Part shown: in pieces, positions 30,901 to 38,823 of the stretch
How positions within the stretch are numbered: position 1 is the stretch's first letter
Layout of the letters: the number at the start of each line of letters is the position of its first letter
From: Clostridia bacterium
GTDB lineage: Bacteria > Bacillota > Clostridia > Lutisporales > Lutisporaceae
Direction of reading: 5' to 3'
Assembly: GCA_035628995.1 (NCBI GenBank)
Contig: DASPIR010000023.1
Coordinates: 620,001-684,000 of the forward strand
DNA: 64,000 bases
The notes under the pieces: generated by a model
Seen by the model: the letters and a program-made list of their open reading frames with translations, nothing else
What the model was told of the DNA's origin: nothing
The model's database searches: none
Made by a program: the position numbers and the translations under genes

Positions 30901-31392
30901 CTAGACTGCACTTATCACCCCGCAGCCCAGCCTTTTTCCCGCGTTGCCTGCAGGCTGAGATCTGTAATCGTCAGGGCTTTCGTGGATTATTACTGCTTTC
31001 CCGATTATATCGGCAACCCTGAACTTATTGGTAAAGAAGCACATCCTTGCTATGCCATTGTTTGAAAACAATACCGGGAAATCTCCTGCATGGTTGCCAT
31101 GAGGCTGATTTGTTGGATTCCAATGTTCTCCTGCCGCTTTGAAAGGTTCCTTAGGATCCCCGACTTCACAGCTTCCGCTGCCATGAATATGAAAGCCGTG
31201 AGGGCCTATCGGCTGTTTGACCTCTTTGCCCGGCTGATATTTGGGAAGTCCCTTTACATTTACACATATCCAGACTCCACCAGGTACGTTTCTGAACATA
31301 ACCATCCCTTCCAACTGTGGTGCAAGAGGACCGCCTTTTATTCTTGCAACAGCCGTCTGCGCCTTGTCCTGTCTATATTCCCTATAATACAT
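30901..31392 (-). CDS. sodC: Cu/Zn superoxide dismutase family protein without signal peptide
   Basis: 163 residues. All expected ligands are present: Cu ligands H68 and H70 (GFHIHG), bridging H90 (GEHWNP), Zn ligands H98 and H101 and D104 (PHGNHAGDFP), Cu ligand H137 (IIHESPDD), disulfide C75/C157 and the GNAGKRLGCGVI end. Catalytic superoxide dismutation is therefore plausible. No secretion signal precedes the domain, unlike most bacterial SodC. Next to GerP-like and Hsp20 genes it may be a spore-coat enzyme, comparable in context to B. subtilis coat-associated oxidative enzymes. ATG 31392 follows AGGGGTGGGTAAT. Confidence 0.88.
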   Translation of the reverse strand: MYYREYRQDKAQTAVARIKGGPLAPQLEGMVMFRNVPGGVWICVNVKGLPKYQPGKEVKQPIGPHGFHIHGSGSCEVGDPKEPFKAAGEHWNPTNQPHGNHAGDFPVLFSNNGIARMCFFTNKFRVADIIGKAVIIHESPDDYRSQPAGNAGKRLGCGVISAV

Positions 31393-31541
31393 ATTACCCA
31401 CCCCTAATAACAATATATATTCATATTATTCAAACAGCCGGAAAATGTGCTATTTTGCTTGTTCTCCTTGATTATTGCTGTTTTAAGTATTACAATTGTT
31501 TATAAGAATTTTTGTTTGAATTTTTTAATGGGGTGAAATGA

Positions 31542-32699
31542 TTGAGACATACTTCAAAATGGGTACAATACATAGGTTTTATCTCAGTAGGCATCATTGC
31601 AAATATCATAGGTCCTCTCCTTCCTGCAATACGCACTGATATCAACATCAACTACAGTCAGGGAGGATTATTACTTTCAGGACAGTTTGTAGGAATGCTC
31701 ATTACGGCACTTATTGGCGGATACTTTATGGACAAATCAGGAAAGAGGCCTTTTATGCTTGCCGGCAGTGCAATGATAATTGTCGGACTTGCGGGCTCCA
31801 TGACTGCTAAAAGCTTTATGTTCTTATATGCATTAAATCTTATAACAGGCTTTGGATATGGTATATATGAAGTAGGAATAAATGCTCTATGTGCGGATTC
31901 ATCTGAGGAAAACAAAGGCAGCGATATGAATTTCTTACATTTCTTTTACGGAGTCGGTGCTATAGCTGCTCCCCTACTCGCATTTGCAAGTACTGAATAC
32001 TTGGGCAATTGGAAATATTGCTTTGGATTTGCACTGATTGCTCCTGTTATTGTAAGTATCTTACTAATAAGAAATAGAATTGAAGAGCATAAGCTTATCC
32101 ATGAAAAAGTCAAGAAAGCTGGAAATAAAAACTCCAACCCATACAAAAGCCTTTTTCTGTGGACTGCTGGACTTACCGCATTTTTCTATGTAGGTGTGGA
32201 AGTGTCTACAGGCGGTTGGATTTCAGTTTATTGGAATACAATGATTCCTGACAGTGCTATACCAGCATCCTTGACTGCTACTATATTCTGGCTTTGCCTT
32301 ACAGTAGGGAGACTGTTCTCTGGTAAAATCGCGGATCGCATAGGCCTTTCAAAATACATGCTTGCAGCAGGTTTCGGAACGCTGCTGCTATCGGCTTTAT
32401 GGAGTGTTCTGCCTGCAGGGAACTGGACTCTGGTTATAGTCGGCGTATTGGGACTTATGCTGTCAGGTCAGTATCCAACTGCTATGGCAATTGCAACTGC
32501 TCATTTCCCGGGAAAATCGGGTGTGACTGCTGCATTTATTTCAGTATTCGCAGGCCTAAGTGGTTTCTTCATTCCGGCTCTAATCGGGCGAGCAGCTGAT
32601 ACCTTCAGCATTGCCGTGCTCTCATACGCAATGCTGGTACTATCCTTGCTGCTTGTGATATTCGCTTATACTTTAAAAAAAGGTTCTATGCAGTCTTAG
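31542..32699 (+). CDS. MFS transporter (FucP/Bsc6-like sugar or drug family)
   Basis: 385 residues with twelve predicted helices. The MFS motif A between helices 2 and 3 is GGYFMDKSGKRPFML; a second copy, SGKIADRIGLSKYML, lies in the C-terminal half. NLITGFGYGIYEVGINAL resembles the fucose/glucose permease branch. It starts at TTG 31542 with GGGGTGAAATGA ahead. The substrate is unknown and no catabolic gene adjoins. It converges with azlD across a shared terminator that overlaps its own stop. Confidence 0.85.
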   Translation: MRHTSKWVQYIGFISVGIIANIIGPLLPAIRTDININYSQGGLLLSGQFVGMLITALIGGYFMDKSGKRPFMLAGSAMIIVGLAGSMTAKSFMFLYALNLITGFGYGIYEVGINALCADSSEENKGSDMNFLHFFYGVGAIAAPLLAFASTEYLGNWKYCFGFALIAPVIVSILLIRNRIEEHKLIHEKVKKAGNKNSNPYKSLFLWTAGLTAFFYVGVEVSTGGWISVYWNTMIPDSAIPASLTATIFWLCLTVGRLFSGKIADRIGLSKYMLAAGFGTLLLSALWSVLPAGNWTLVIVGVLGLMLSGQYPTAMAIATAHFPGKSGVTAAFISVFAGLSGFFIPALIGRAADTFSIAVLSYAMLVLSLLLVIFAYTLKKGSMQS

Positions 32700-32717
32700 C
32701 ATAGGACCTTTTTTTAT
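32675..32717. terminator. Bidirectional terminator between MFS gene and azlD
   Basis: AAAAAAAGGT-CTATGC (32675-32691) and GCATAG-ACCTTTTTTT (32699-32716) form a near-perfect stem with A- and T-runs on both sides. It spans the MFS stop and the azlD stop. Confidence 0.85.
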
Positions 32718-33016
32718 ATCAGCCAGTTGCATAATAACACCCCGCCAATTCCTCCGAATACCACAAATATGACATTCAGTCTATAATAGGCAAATATAAT
32801 AGAAACCAAACCTCCCACAGCTGCTGTAAGCCTGTCTCCTGTAGAATCCAGTATCCCGGGAAAAATCAATGCCCCAAGCGCTGCGTAGGGTATATATTTC
32901 AGAAATACTTCAAGCTTTGCCGGAAGCTTGATGCCGTTCAGGAACAGCATTGGGATTAACCTTGGTATATATGTCACCAGCGCCATTAAAATCACTATAA
33001 CAAACAATCTAGTCAT
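32714..33016 (-). CDS. azlD: Branched-chain amino acid export protein AzlD
   Basis: 100 residues, four transmembrane helices: LMALVTYIPRLIPMLFL, KYIPYAALGALIFPGIL, VGGLVSIIFAYYRLNVIFVV. This is the standard small AzlD subunit (PF05437) that pairs with AzlC to export branched-chain amino acids or analogues. It overlaps azlC by eight bases, so translation is coupled. Its stop lies in the terminator shared with the MFS gene. Confidence 0.9.
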   Translation of the reverse strand: MTRLFVIVILMALVTYIPRLIPMLFLNGIKLPAKLEVFLKYIPYAALGALIFPGILDSTGDRLTAAVGGLVSIIFAYYRLNVIFVVFGGIGGVLLCNWLI

Positions 33017-33722
33017 TGGTCACCTCTCCCTTCCCATCCAGGAATGAACCAAGCAAAGCAGCAGTTACAGTTGAGATTATAATCGCCCAGCTTGGGGAGA
33101 CAAAGCTTAATACAGGTACGAAATAAAATGCGGAATTCACAGCCATAGCTGCCAAAGCAACTATAAGTATGGGACTTGCAGTCCTCATACTGGGAACCAC
33201 TAACCCGATAAACATAGCATATAGCGCAATTCCCATTCCGTTTATTATGTATTCAGGTATCCATGAGGACATAAGCAGCCCTGTAAGGGTCCCTATATTC
33301 CAGAAACAGAAAGCCATAAGATTTAATCCAAGCATGAATTGAGGACTTATTTCCCCTTTTTCTTCTATAGAAGCCACAGCAAAGGTTTCATCTGTAATCC
33401 CAAAGGCCAGGTAGGGCATAAGCTTCTTTGAAGTACCCTTTTCCAGGTTTTGCGCAATAAATGAAGTCATGAGAAAATGCCTCAAGTTCAATATAAATGT
33501 AGCCAGTACGATTTCAATTGGCAGCGCTCCAAGGCTCATAAGCTTGATGCCGACAAACTGGCTTGCTCCAGCAAACACAATCAAAGACATCAACATCGCT
33601 ACAATACTTGGTATTCCCAAGGTTTTTGCCAACACTCCGAAGGCTATGGCTATTGGCAGATATCCTACCGCAATAGGAACCCCCGCTTTTATTCCTCTTT
33701 TAAAACTTGTCCCAGCTTCCAT
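33009..33722 (-). CDS. azlC: Branched-chain amino acid exporter large subunit AzlC
   Basis: 237 residues, about six to seven helices, with the AzlC pattern RGIKAGVPIAVGYLPIAIAF, IVFAGASQFVGIKL and LNLRHFLMTS. The partner AzlD follows at once. In B. subtilis AzlCD mediates 4-azaleucine resistance and branched-chain amino acid export. ATG 33722 follows GAAAGAGGTAATATC. Upstream lies a strong hairpin with a T-run (33762-33811) and no intervening gene, suggesting transcription attenuation, but no known riboswitch class is recognisable. Confidence 0.9.
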   Translation of the reverse strand: MEAGTSFKRGIKAGVPIAVGYLPIAIAFGVLAKTLGIPSIVAMLMSLIVFAGASQFVGIKLMSLGALPIEIVLATFILNLRHFLMTSFIAQNLEKGTSKKLMPYLAFGITDETFAVASIEEKGEISPQFMLGLNLMAFCFWNIGTLTGLLMSSWIPEYIINGMGIALYAMFIGLVVPSMRTASPILIVALAAMAVNSAFYFVPVLSFVSPSWAIIISTVTAALLGSFLDGKGEVTND

Positions 33723-33761
33723 GATATTACCTCTTTCCTGCATAATCTCCTACAGGCCTTT

Positions 33762-33811
33762 CAAAAAATATTAAAGCCCTCATCCCTTTGACTTCACGTC
33801 TCAAGGATGAG
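33762..33811 (-). promoter_or_regulatory. Terminator-like hairpin in the azlC leader (possible attenuator)
   Basis: On the minus strand CTCATCC-TTGA (33811-33801) and TCAAA-GGGATGAG (33791-33779) form a long stem around GACGTGAAG, followed by GCTTTAATATTTTTTG. It ends about 40 bases before azlC. No gene precedes it on this strand, so it would only make sense as leader control or the end of a small RNA. Confidence 0.55.
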
Positions 33812-33870
33812 AGCTTAGCCTTACGTAAATTACTATATATTATATTTACATAAAGCATTTTTGTCAACTA

Positions 33871-34058
33871 TGTGCCCTGTAATAGAATTCGTTTCTGGCA
33901 GCAGGGCACAACATCGATGACCGGATTAAAAGCTCCCTATTAAAGCACAGGAATGCATTTAACCTTGGAATTCAAATTTTTTGATTACATTTATGAATAA
34001 AATAGATATATAAATCACCTCCCGCAGAAATTATATTTTACGGGAGATTTATTTTTTT
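33871..34058 (+). other. Gene-free spacer with a strong hairpin and a plus-strand terminator (possible small RNA)
   Basis: TGTGCCCTG (33871-33879) pairs with CAGGGCACA (33902-33910). About 110 bases on, CTCCCG (34019-34024) pairs with CGGGAG (34041-34046), followed by ATTTATTTTTTT. No protein-coding gene precedes this terminator on the plus strand. A short non-coding RNA or a leader for the 50-aa gene at 34144 would explain it. No promoter is convincing. Confidence 0.35.
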
Positions 34059-34143
34059 GTAGATAGTACCTCACATATTTTCATTTTCTTATGTGAAAAA
34101 TAGAAGGGATTATAAATACGTATAAACAAAGGAGGCGAAACAA

Positions 34144-34296
34144 ATGGAAATAAATAAACATTTTCATCTTGCAGAAGTCAAGGAAGATAAAAAAACAATA
34201 CAATTGCTAACTGAGTTTGAAAACAAGCTTGGAGAACAGATAGGCGGGGATGTAGTTCTGATTGCCTATAAGCGTAATGATGAAGAGAATAGCTAG
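34144..34296 (+). CDS. Small conserved-looking protein, 50 aa (paralogue A)
   Basis: Reads MEINKHFHLAEVKEDKKTIQ..., with the core LLTEFENKLGEQIGGDVVLI followed by AYKRNDEENS. ATG 34144 is preceded by AAAGGAGGCGAAACAA, an excellent site. The following gene encodes a clear paralogue (FGEDVVLIAYKRD against IGGDVVLIAYKRN). Duplication with conserved sequence shows it is a real gene despite its size. It is charged, soluble and of unknown function. Confidence 0.75.
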   Translation: MEINKHFHLAEVKEDKKTIQLLTEFENKLGEQIGGDVVLIAYKRNDEENS

Positions 34297-34332
34297 TACA
34301 AATTTTGCAGCCATAAGAGGAGTGTTGAATAA

Positions 34333-34491
34333 ATGAAAGCAAACGAACATTCTCATCCTTCTGATATTGAGAGAGATAAAAGAATAGAAAAAAGGCTCTC
34401 TGAATTTAAGAACAAGTTTGGAGAGGAGTTTGGCGAAGATGTAGTTTTGATAGCCTACAAGCGGGATAAACCAGAAGGCAGCTGGCATTAA
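34333..34491 (+). CDS. Small conserved-looking protein, 52 aa (paralogue B)
   Basis: Reads MKANEHSHPSDIERDKRIEK..., then RLSEFKNKFGEEFGEDVVLI and AYKRDKPEGSWH. It aligns along its whole length with the 50-aa protein encoded 36 bases upstream. AAGAGGAGTGTTGAATAA precedes ATG 34333. The most conserved block is xEFxNKxGExxGxDVVLIAYKR. The pair probably forms one transcript ending at the strong hairpin at 34506. Function unknown. Confidence 0.75.
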   Translation: MKANEHSHPSDIERDKRIEKRLSEFKNKFGEEFGEDVVLIAYKRDKPEGSWH

Positions 34492-34505
34492 GAAAGCGCT
34501 CTATA

Positions 34506-34551
34506 AAGTGCACCCCAAAGGTTAGACACATCTAATATTTGGGGTGCACTT
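34506..34551. terminator. Strong hairpin between convergent genes
   Basis: AAGTGCACCCCAAA (34506-34519) pairs perfectly with TTTGGGGTGCACTT (34538-34551), 14 bp. It lies between the small paralogue pair and the TtcA-like gene; a T-run follows at 34564-34569 on the plus strand. Confidence 0.8.
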
Positions 34552-34584
34552 CACTAAGGAGCTCTTTTTTAATTTTATATCTCA

Positions 34585-35478
34585 TTATTCTTCAGAAATT
34601 TCCGACTCCAATGCTTCATCATCATAGAAGTCCAGATAGGAATACTGCTTTCCGCCTTTATGCCAGCCCAATATAGCTTCCATGTTGACGTTCTGCGTAG
34701 CTCTGAGAATATTAGTATCCACGTTTTCTATCTTTTCCTTCAATTCCTTTATCAAAGCTTTTATTTCATGGCGTTTGTTGGCTATCTTCCCTGCAGAAAC
34801 CATGCAGGCACAGTTCAAAGGCCATATGCCGCTGTTCTGTGTGAACCTTTCAATATAAAGCTCATCAACAAAGTAAAGCGGTCTAATAAGCTCCAGACCC
34901 TTGAAGTTTGCGGATTTCAACTTTGGCAGCATCGTCTTGAAGCTTCCGGTATATAGTATATTCAACATCGTAGTCTCAATTGCATCATTGAAATGATGTC
35001 CCAGGGCAAGCTTGTTGCAGCCCAGCTCCGTCGCCTTTGAGTAAAGTGCACCTCTGCGCATTTTAGCACACATATAGCAAGGGTAGTCCTTTGCGATTTT
35101 GTCTACAATCTCGAATATTCCTGATTCAAACAAATGAATAGGTATATCAAGATATTTGCAGTTTTCTATCAGAAGCCCCTTAATATTCTCATGATAGCCC
35201 GGGTCCATAGCTATGAACTCCAGCTCAAAGGGGACGTTTCCATGCTTCTGCAGCTCTTGAAAGAGCTTGGCCATAAGCATGCTGTCCTTTCCTCCCGAAA
35301 CACCCACTGCTACCTTATCCCCTTCTTCAATAAGGTTAAACTCCCTTATTGCTTTTAAAAACTTTGACCATATGTGCTTTCTATATGTCTTTATAATACT
35401 TCTTTCTATTTCAGGAAGCGGCTTCCTTTCACTGAAAGGCACCAGTATTTCACAGCCTTCTCCGGCTATATCGCTCAT
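34585..35478 (-). CDS. TtcA-family ATP-dependent tRNA thiolation-type protein
   Basis: 297 residues. The PP-loop GVSGGKDSMLMAKLF (ATP pyrophosphatase) is followed by PCYMCAKMRRGALYSKA (CxxC of the TtcA/TtuA group) and LALGHHFNDAIETTMLNILY. E. coli TtcA uses a 4Fe-4S cluster on conserved cysteines to make 2-thiocytidine-32 in tRNA; clostridial relatives are annotated the same way without proof. Further cysteines in PLNCACMVSAGK may complete the site. Cytoplasmic. The start follows GAAGGGTGATGTTTAAATA. Monocistronic. The family is firm, the tRNA target inferred. Confidence 0.85.
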   Translation of the reverse strand: MSDIAGEGCEILVPFSERKPLPEIERSIIKTYRKHIWSKFLKAIREFNLIEEGDKVAVGVSGGKDSMLMAKLFQELQKHGNVPFELEFIAMDPGYHENIKGLLIENCKYLDIPIHLFESGIFEIVDKIAKDYPCYMCAKMRRGALYSKATELGCNKLALGHHFNDAIETTMLNILYTGSFKTMLPKLKSANFKGLELIRPLYFVDELYIERFTQNSGIWPLNCACMVSAGKIANKRHEIKALIKELKEKIENVDTNILRATQNVNMEAILGWHKGGKQYSYLDFYDDEALESEISEE

Positions 35479-35654
35479 TATTTAAACATCACCCTTCGTA
35501 CTGCTTTTTGATTATCAATACTTTAATATTATCCCATATCATAATATATCCTACAATCCTTAGTAAAACAATACTTCACCTTATTTATCCCCTTCATTGG
35601 TCATTATAAGAAGTATTTGATATAATTTAATTAATTATAATGCTGTGAGGTGTT

Positions 35655-35918
35655 TTGATAGGTGGGGATGAAATCAATATTATTGATGGCTATGTAGGCA
35701 GAGGGTATGCCTTAAGCCGTCAAGAGGAGCTTGATTTCATTCATTCTCTGGCTAAATCGGAGGGAGTAATCCTTGATCCTGTTTATACCGGAAAGGCTAT
35801 GTACGGACTAACAGATGAGATAAAGAAGGGAAGGTTTAAGGATTATAAAAATATCCTCTTCATTCATACCGGAGGACTTTTCGGACTCTTTCCAGAGATA
35901 AATTTGTTTGAATTCTAG
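35655..35918 (+). pseudogene. C-terminal remnant of a D-cysteine desulfhydrase / ACC deaminase-type PLP enzyme
   Basis: 87 residues starting at TTG. GYVGRGYALSRQEELDFIHS, LDPVYTGKAMYGLTDEIKKG and ILFIHTGGLFGLFP are the last part of D-cysteine desulfhydrase/1-aminocyclopropane-1-carboxylate deaminase family proteins (usual length about 330). The PLP lysine and N-terminal domain are missing, and the upstream 176 bases up to the TtcA gene cannot hold them. A terminator still follows. GAGGTG lies before the TTG, so a short product may be made, but it cannot be an active PLP enzyme. I call it a decayed gene after an N-terminal deletion. Confidence 0.82.
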
Positions 35919-35955
35919 AAACAACCTCTCCCCTGCAACGGGAAGAGGTTGTTTT
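35919..35955. terminator. Terminator between PLP-enzyme remnant and SprA-like gene
   Basis: AAACAACCTCT (35919-35929) pairs with AGAGGTTGTTT (35944-35954), with additional C/G pairing in the loop. Convergent genes lie on either side. Confidence 0.8.
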
Positions 35956-35968
35956 ATAATCATATAAT

Positions 35969-36502
35969 CTATACTTTTATATCGATATACTTTCCATAAT
36001 GATTTCCGAAGAATTTTCTCATATTATTCAAAAAATAATCGTCATTCTTATTATCTGTTTTTGTAGTCGTAGTGGTCTTTCCTCCAGATGTATATGCCCT
36101 TCCGCATTCCGGGCACACATCCATAAAAATCTGGACAGACTGCGATGTAACCGCTCGCCCTTCAACCTGTGCTTTTGCACCTTCCCTTGAAACATGTTCC
36201 TGCTCATGAGCCATTACCGCTGCACCTGAGCTTTCTGGAGAAACATGGGTAGGAGCTTTAAAGGATACCCCTGGATCGTCAGACCCGTCAACATACTTAC
36301 GGTTCTGGCAGGTTGAGCACTCTACCGCACCCATCTTCTTCATCAATATCGCTTCCTGGCTGTTTCCGACAGCAGACGTTTGCTCATTAGCATTATTTGC
36401 ACCTGGCGCTTGCTGTTGTGCTGAAGCGTCAGGTACCCCTGGATTGTTTTTCGAATATTGACTTATAAAGTTATACCCACCTGAACCTACTTGAAGGGAC
36501 AT
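35969..36502 (-). CDS. SprA-related putative metalloprotease
   Basis: 177 residues. A low-complexity Gln/Ala/Asn-rich N-terminus (about 20-50) precedes C62-x2-C65, the HExxH motif H99-E100-x2-H103 (VMAHEQEHVSREGAKAQVEG) and C130-x2-C133 (CPECGRAYTSGG). This layout fits the SprA-related putative metalloprotease catalytic domain (PF12118). A zinc ion at HExxH and a second at the two CxxC pairs are expected. No signal peptide is present. Substrate unknown. AAAGGGGAGATTTAT precedes ATG. Monocistronic between terminator and spacer. Confidence 0.8.
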   Translation of the reverse strand: MSLQVGSGGYNFISQYSKNNPGVPDASAQQQAPGANNANEQTSAVGNSQEAILMKKMGAVECSTCQNRKYVDGSDDPGVSFKAPTHVSPESSGAAVMAHEQEHVSREGAKAQVEGRAVTSQSVQIFMDVCPECGRAYTSGGKTTTTTKTDNKNDDYFLNNMRKFFGNHYGKYIDIKV

Positions 36503-36575
36503 ATAAATCTCCCCTTTTTAATAAATAATATATATATTATACCACATATTTCTATTGATTAAAATATTATCCAGT

Positions 36576-36944
36576 CTAATCCCCATGTCGTATCTTATCA
36601 TCGTCCGAGTCCAAATCAATCGTAAAGTTGCTCATACTGTATCCTGCCAGCCATCTGCAGCAAATCCTGCCTTTGACCCTATCCCGGTATCCTGCCTTAA
36701 GCTTGCCCAGAAGCTCAGTGGCTGACTGTCCCAGCTCAACATGTACAGTATAATTGAAGTCTATGGTCACTATTCCGTTTTCATCCGGTTCACTTACTAT
36801 TGGATGCTTTTCAGCAAAATCCTTTGTACCCTTCCAATTCAAAATCTGGCGAAGGCAGCTGCCCTTCCCCAGCATTTCCTGAAGAAAAGCCTTGTTCTCC
36901 ATCTTTATATAACCACCGACTATATAAAACTCCAGCTCTAACAT
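36576..36944 (-). CDS. Hypothetical protein, 122 aa
   Basis: Soluble protein (MLELEFYIVGGYIKMENKAF...) with VTIDFNYTVHVELGQSATEL, GRICCRWLAGYSMSNFTIDL and an acidic C-terminus. The alternating strands suggest a beta-rich fold. No family is recognised. ATG 36944 follows GGGAGTGCGTATTT; an internal ATG (MENKAF, 14 codons on) is an alternative start without a better site. No operon partners. Function cannot be proposed. Confidence 0.6.
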   Translation of the reverse strand: MLELEFYIVGGYIKMENKAFLQEMLGKGSCLRQILNWKGTKDFAEKHPIVSEPDENGIVTIDFNYTVHVELGQSATELLGKLKAGYRDRVKGRICCRWLAGYSMSNFTIDLDSDDDKIRHGD

Positions 36945-37039
36945 AAATACGCACTCCCAAATCCAATCAACATTGTTATTTTTTTAACATTCTTGATTAT
37001 ATTATATTTCATACATTTGCAAAAGTAAATAATATATGC

Positions 37040-37065
37040 AAAAAAACAACCGGTATTTCCGGTTG
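37040..37065 (-). terminator. Second minus-strand hairpin after the oligopeptide-binding gene
   Basis: CAACCGG (37047-37053) and CCGGTTG (37059-37065) form a stem followed on the minus strand by TTTTTTTGC. It lies about 65 bases beyond the first terminator. Either a back-up terminator or the end of an unseen short transcript. Confidence 0.7.
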
Positions 37066-37129
37066 TATAACTCAGATTCAGCATTTTCTAATACATCTTA
37101 TGAGGATTGTACATGCTGTGACCCTATAG

Positions 37130-37168
37130 AAAAAGGCTTTACCTGATCTCAAGTGATCAGATAAAGCC
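37130..37168 (-). terminator. Terminator of the oligopeptide-binding gene
   Basis: GGCTTTACCTGATC (37135-37148) pairs with GATCAGATAAAGCC (37155-37168), then TTTTTCTA on the minus strand. It starts 15 bases after the stop. Confidence 0.8.
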
Positions 37169-37182
37169 CGGTTCACATTCTA

Positions 37183-38823
37183 TTACTTTTTCCCTTCGAT
37201 ATAGCTGTAAATAAAATCTATATCAGGTGCAAAGGAATCCCTCTTAAAATTCTTAACATAACTCTTGACTGCATAATCCTTATACCTGAAATACAAAGGT
37301 CCTATCGGCATTTCATCCATGAGAAGCTGCTCAGCCCAATGCAGCAATACAGATCTTTTTGCCTTGTCCGGCTCAGCCTTTGCTGCACTGATATACGAAT
37401 CATACTGTGCGTTGCTGTACGCTGCATCGTTGACCCAACCATCTGTTACAAACAAATCCAAAAACGTCATAGCGTCTGGATAATCTGCACCCCAACCCGC
37501 TAACGAAATCTGATAATCTTGTTTACTTTGTCTTTCTATCCTTTCAACTGCTGTAACCGCCTGAATTTCTACATTCACTCCGAGATTCTTCTTCCACATT
37601 TCTATGAATGCTTTCCCATACGACTGCGCAGATTCGGTGTCATTAACCAACAGCGTAAGTTTTGGTAATTCTTTCAGTCCAAGTTCCGCCATGCCTTGAT
37701 TCAGAAGCTGTTTTGCTGTTACAACATCATTATCCGTGAAATAAACCGGCTTCTTTTCTCCAAATGTCTTTCCATCAGCGTCGAGCACAATACCCGGTGT
37801 TACAAATGCAAGCGCGGGCTTCCAAGGCATTTCTGCCACATTATTGATGAACTCTTGCCTATTTATGGCATATGTCAAAGCTTTTCTAATATTCTTATTC
37901 TTCAAAACCGCATTTGTGCAGTTAAAATCAAAATACCAAACACTAGCGTCACTATATGATCCTAACTCATCCTTGGAGAAAGTCGACTTATCGGTGTAAT
38001 ACAAATGATTAATCATGTCAAGAGCACCGGTTTTATACATCGAAACCTCAGTTTCCTCATCATCGGTTAAAATACCAGTAACCTTCTCAAGCTTAATGTT
38101 TACTGCATCCCAGTATGTGGGGTTTTTCACAAAGACCATTTCGCTTTCCAGTTCCCATTTCTCCAATTTAAAAGGCCCATTTGTTACAAGGTACGCTGCC
38201 TCTGTATTGTAGTTCTCTCCATACTTTTCAAACACGTCCTGCCTTACAGGGGCAAAAACAGGGAATGATACCAAATAATCAAAGTATGTAACCGGTTGCT
38301 CCAATGTGACCTTTATGGTCTTATTATCAACTAGCTTGATACCGACATCTTCCATTTTGGCATCACCGATACTGTATTCTTCAGCATTTACTATGTCATA
38401 CAAAAAGTATCCATAATCTTTTGGATCTTCCGGGTCTATAGCCCTAAACCAGCCATACACAAAATCCTGTGCTGTAATTACTTTGCCATCCATCCACTTT
38501 GCGTTCCGCAAATGAAATGTCCACTCTTTACCGTTAGGGCTCACTTCCCATTTTTCTGCTATGCCAGGCTTTATCTTTCCGTTCCCTGCGTGTCTGGTAA
38601 GACCCTCCATTATCCAATTATAAACTTGGATATCCCCTGTGTAATAAGCTGCCTGGAAATCAAGAGTCTCCGGAACATCATACAGACTGATGTTAAGCTC
38701 CTGCTTATCTTTTAGAGGCGTATTCACAACACTGTTTGTTGAGGTGTCTGCGAAAACCATCATCATAGATGACAGTATAAGTATAACCGACAAAGCTATT
38801 GACAAAATTCTTTTATTTTCCAT
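37183..38823 (-). CDS. Oligopeptide-binding protein (OppA/DppA family), not lipidated
   Basis: 546 residues. The signal peptide (about 1-26, ending MMVFA-D) has no lipobox cysteine. The mature part is an SBP_bac_5 cluster-C binding protein: DVPETLDFQAAYYTGDIQVY, GIAEKWEVSPNGKEWTFHLR, WMDGKVITAQDFVYGWFRA, RKALTYAINRQEF. It should capture peptides outside the membrane. Gram-positive OppA proteins are usually lipoproteins, so this one would be secreted or wall-held. No opp permease or ATPase genes adjoin. I start at ATG 38823 because GAGGGG lies nine bases before it, whereas it abuts the ATG at 38832. Monocistronic with a double terminator. Confidence 0.87.
   Translation of the reverse strand: MENKRILSIALSVILILSSMMMVFADTSTNSVVNTPLKDKQELNISLYDVPETLDFQAAYYTGDIQVYNWIMEGLTRHAGNGKIKPGIAEKWEVSPNGKEWTFHLRNAKWMDGKVITAQDFVYGWFRAIDPEDPKDYGYFLYDIVNAEEYSIGDAKMEDVGIKLVDNKTIKVTLEQPVTYFDYLVSFPVFAPVRQDVFEKYGENYNTEAAYLVTNGPFKLEKWELESEMVFVKNPTYWDAVNIKLEKVTGILTDDEETEVSMYKTGALDMINHLYYTDKSTFSKDELGSYSDASVWYFDFNCTNAVLKNKNIRKALTYAINRQEFINNVAEMPWKPALAFVTPGIVLDADGKTFGEKKPVYFTDNDVVTAKQLLNQGMAELGLKELPKLTLLVNDTESAQSYGKAFIEMWKKNLGVNVEIQAVTAVERIERQSKQDYQISLAGWGADYPDAMTFLDLFVTDGWVNDAAYSNAQYDSYISAAKAEPDKAKRSVLLHWAEQLLMDEMPIGPLYFRYKDYAVKSYVKNFKRDSFAPDIDFIYSYIEGKK

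Noticed and set aside
30588-31065. Two long plus-strand frames (144 and 150 codons) over the Hsp20 and SOD genes
   Set aside because: Antisense to two well-supported genes with conserved motifs.
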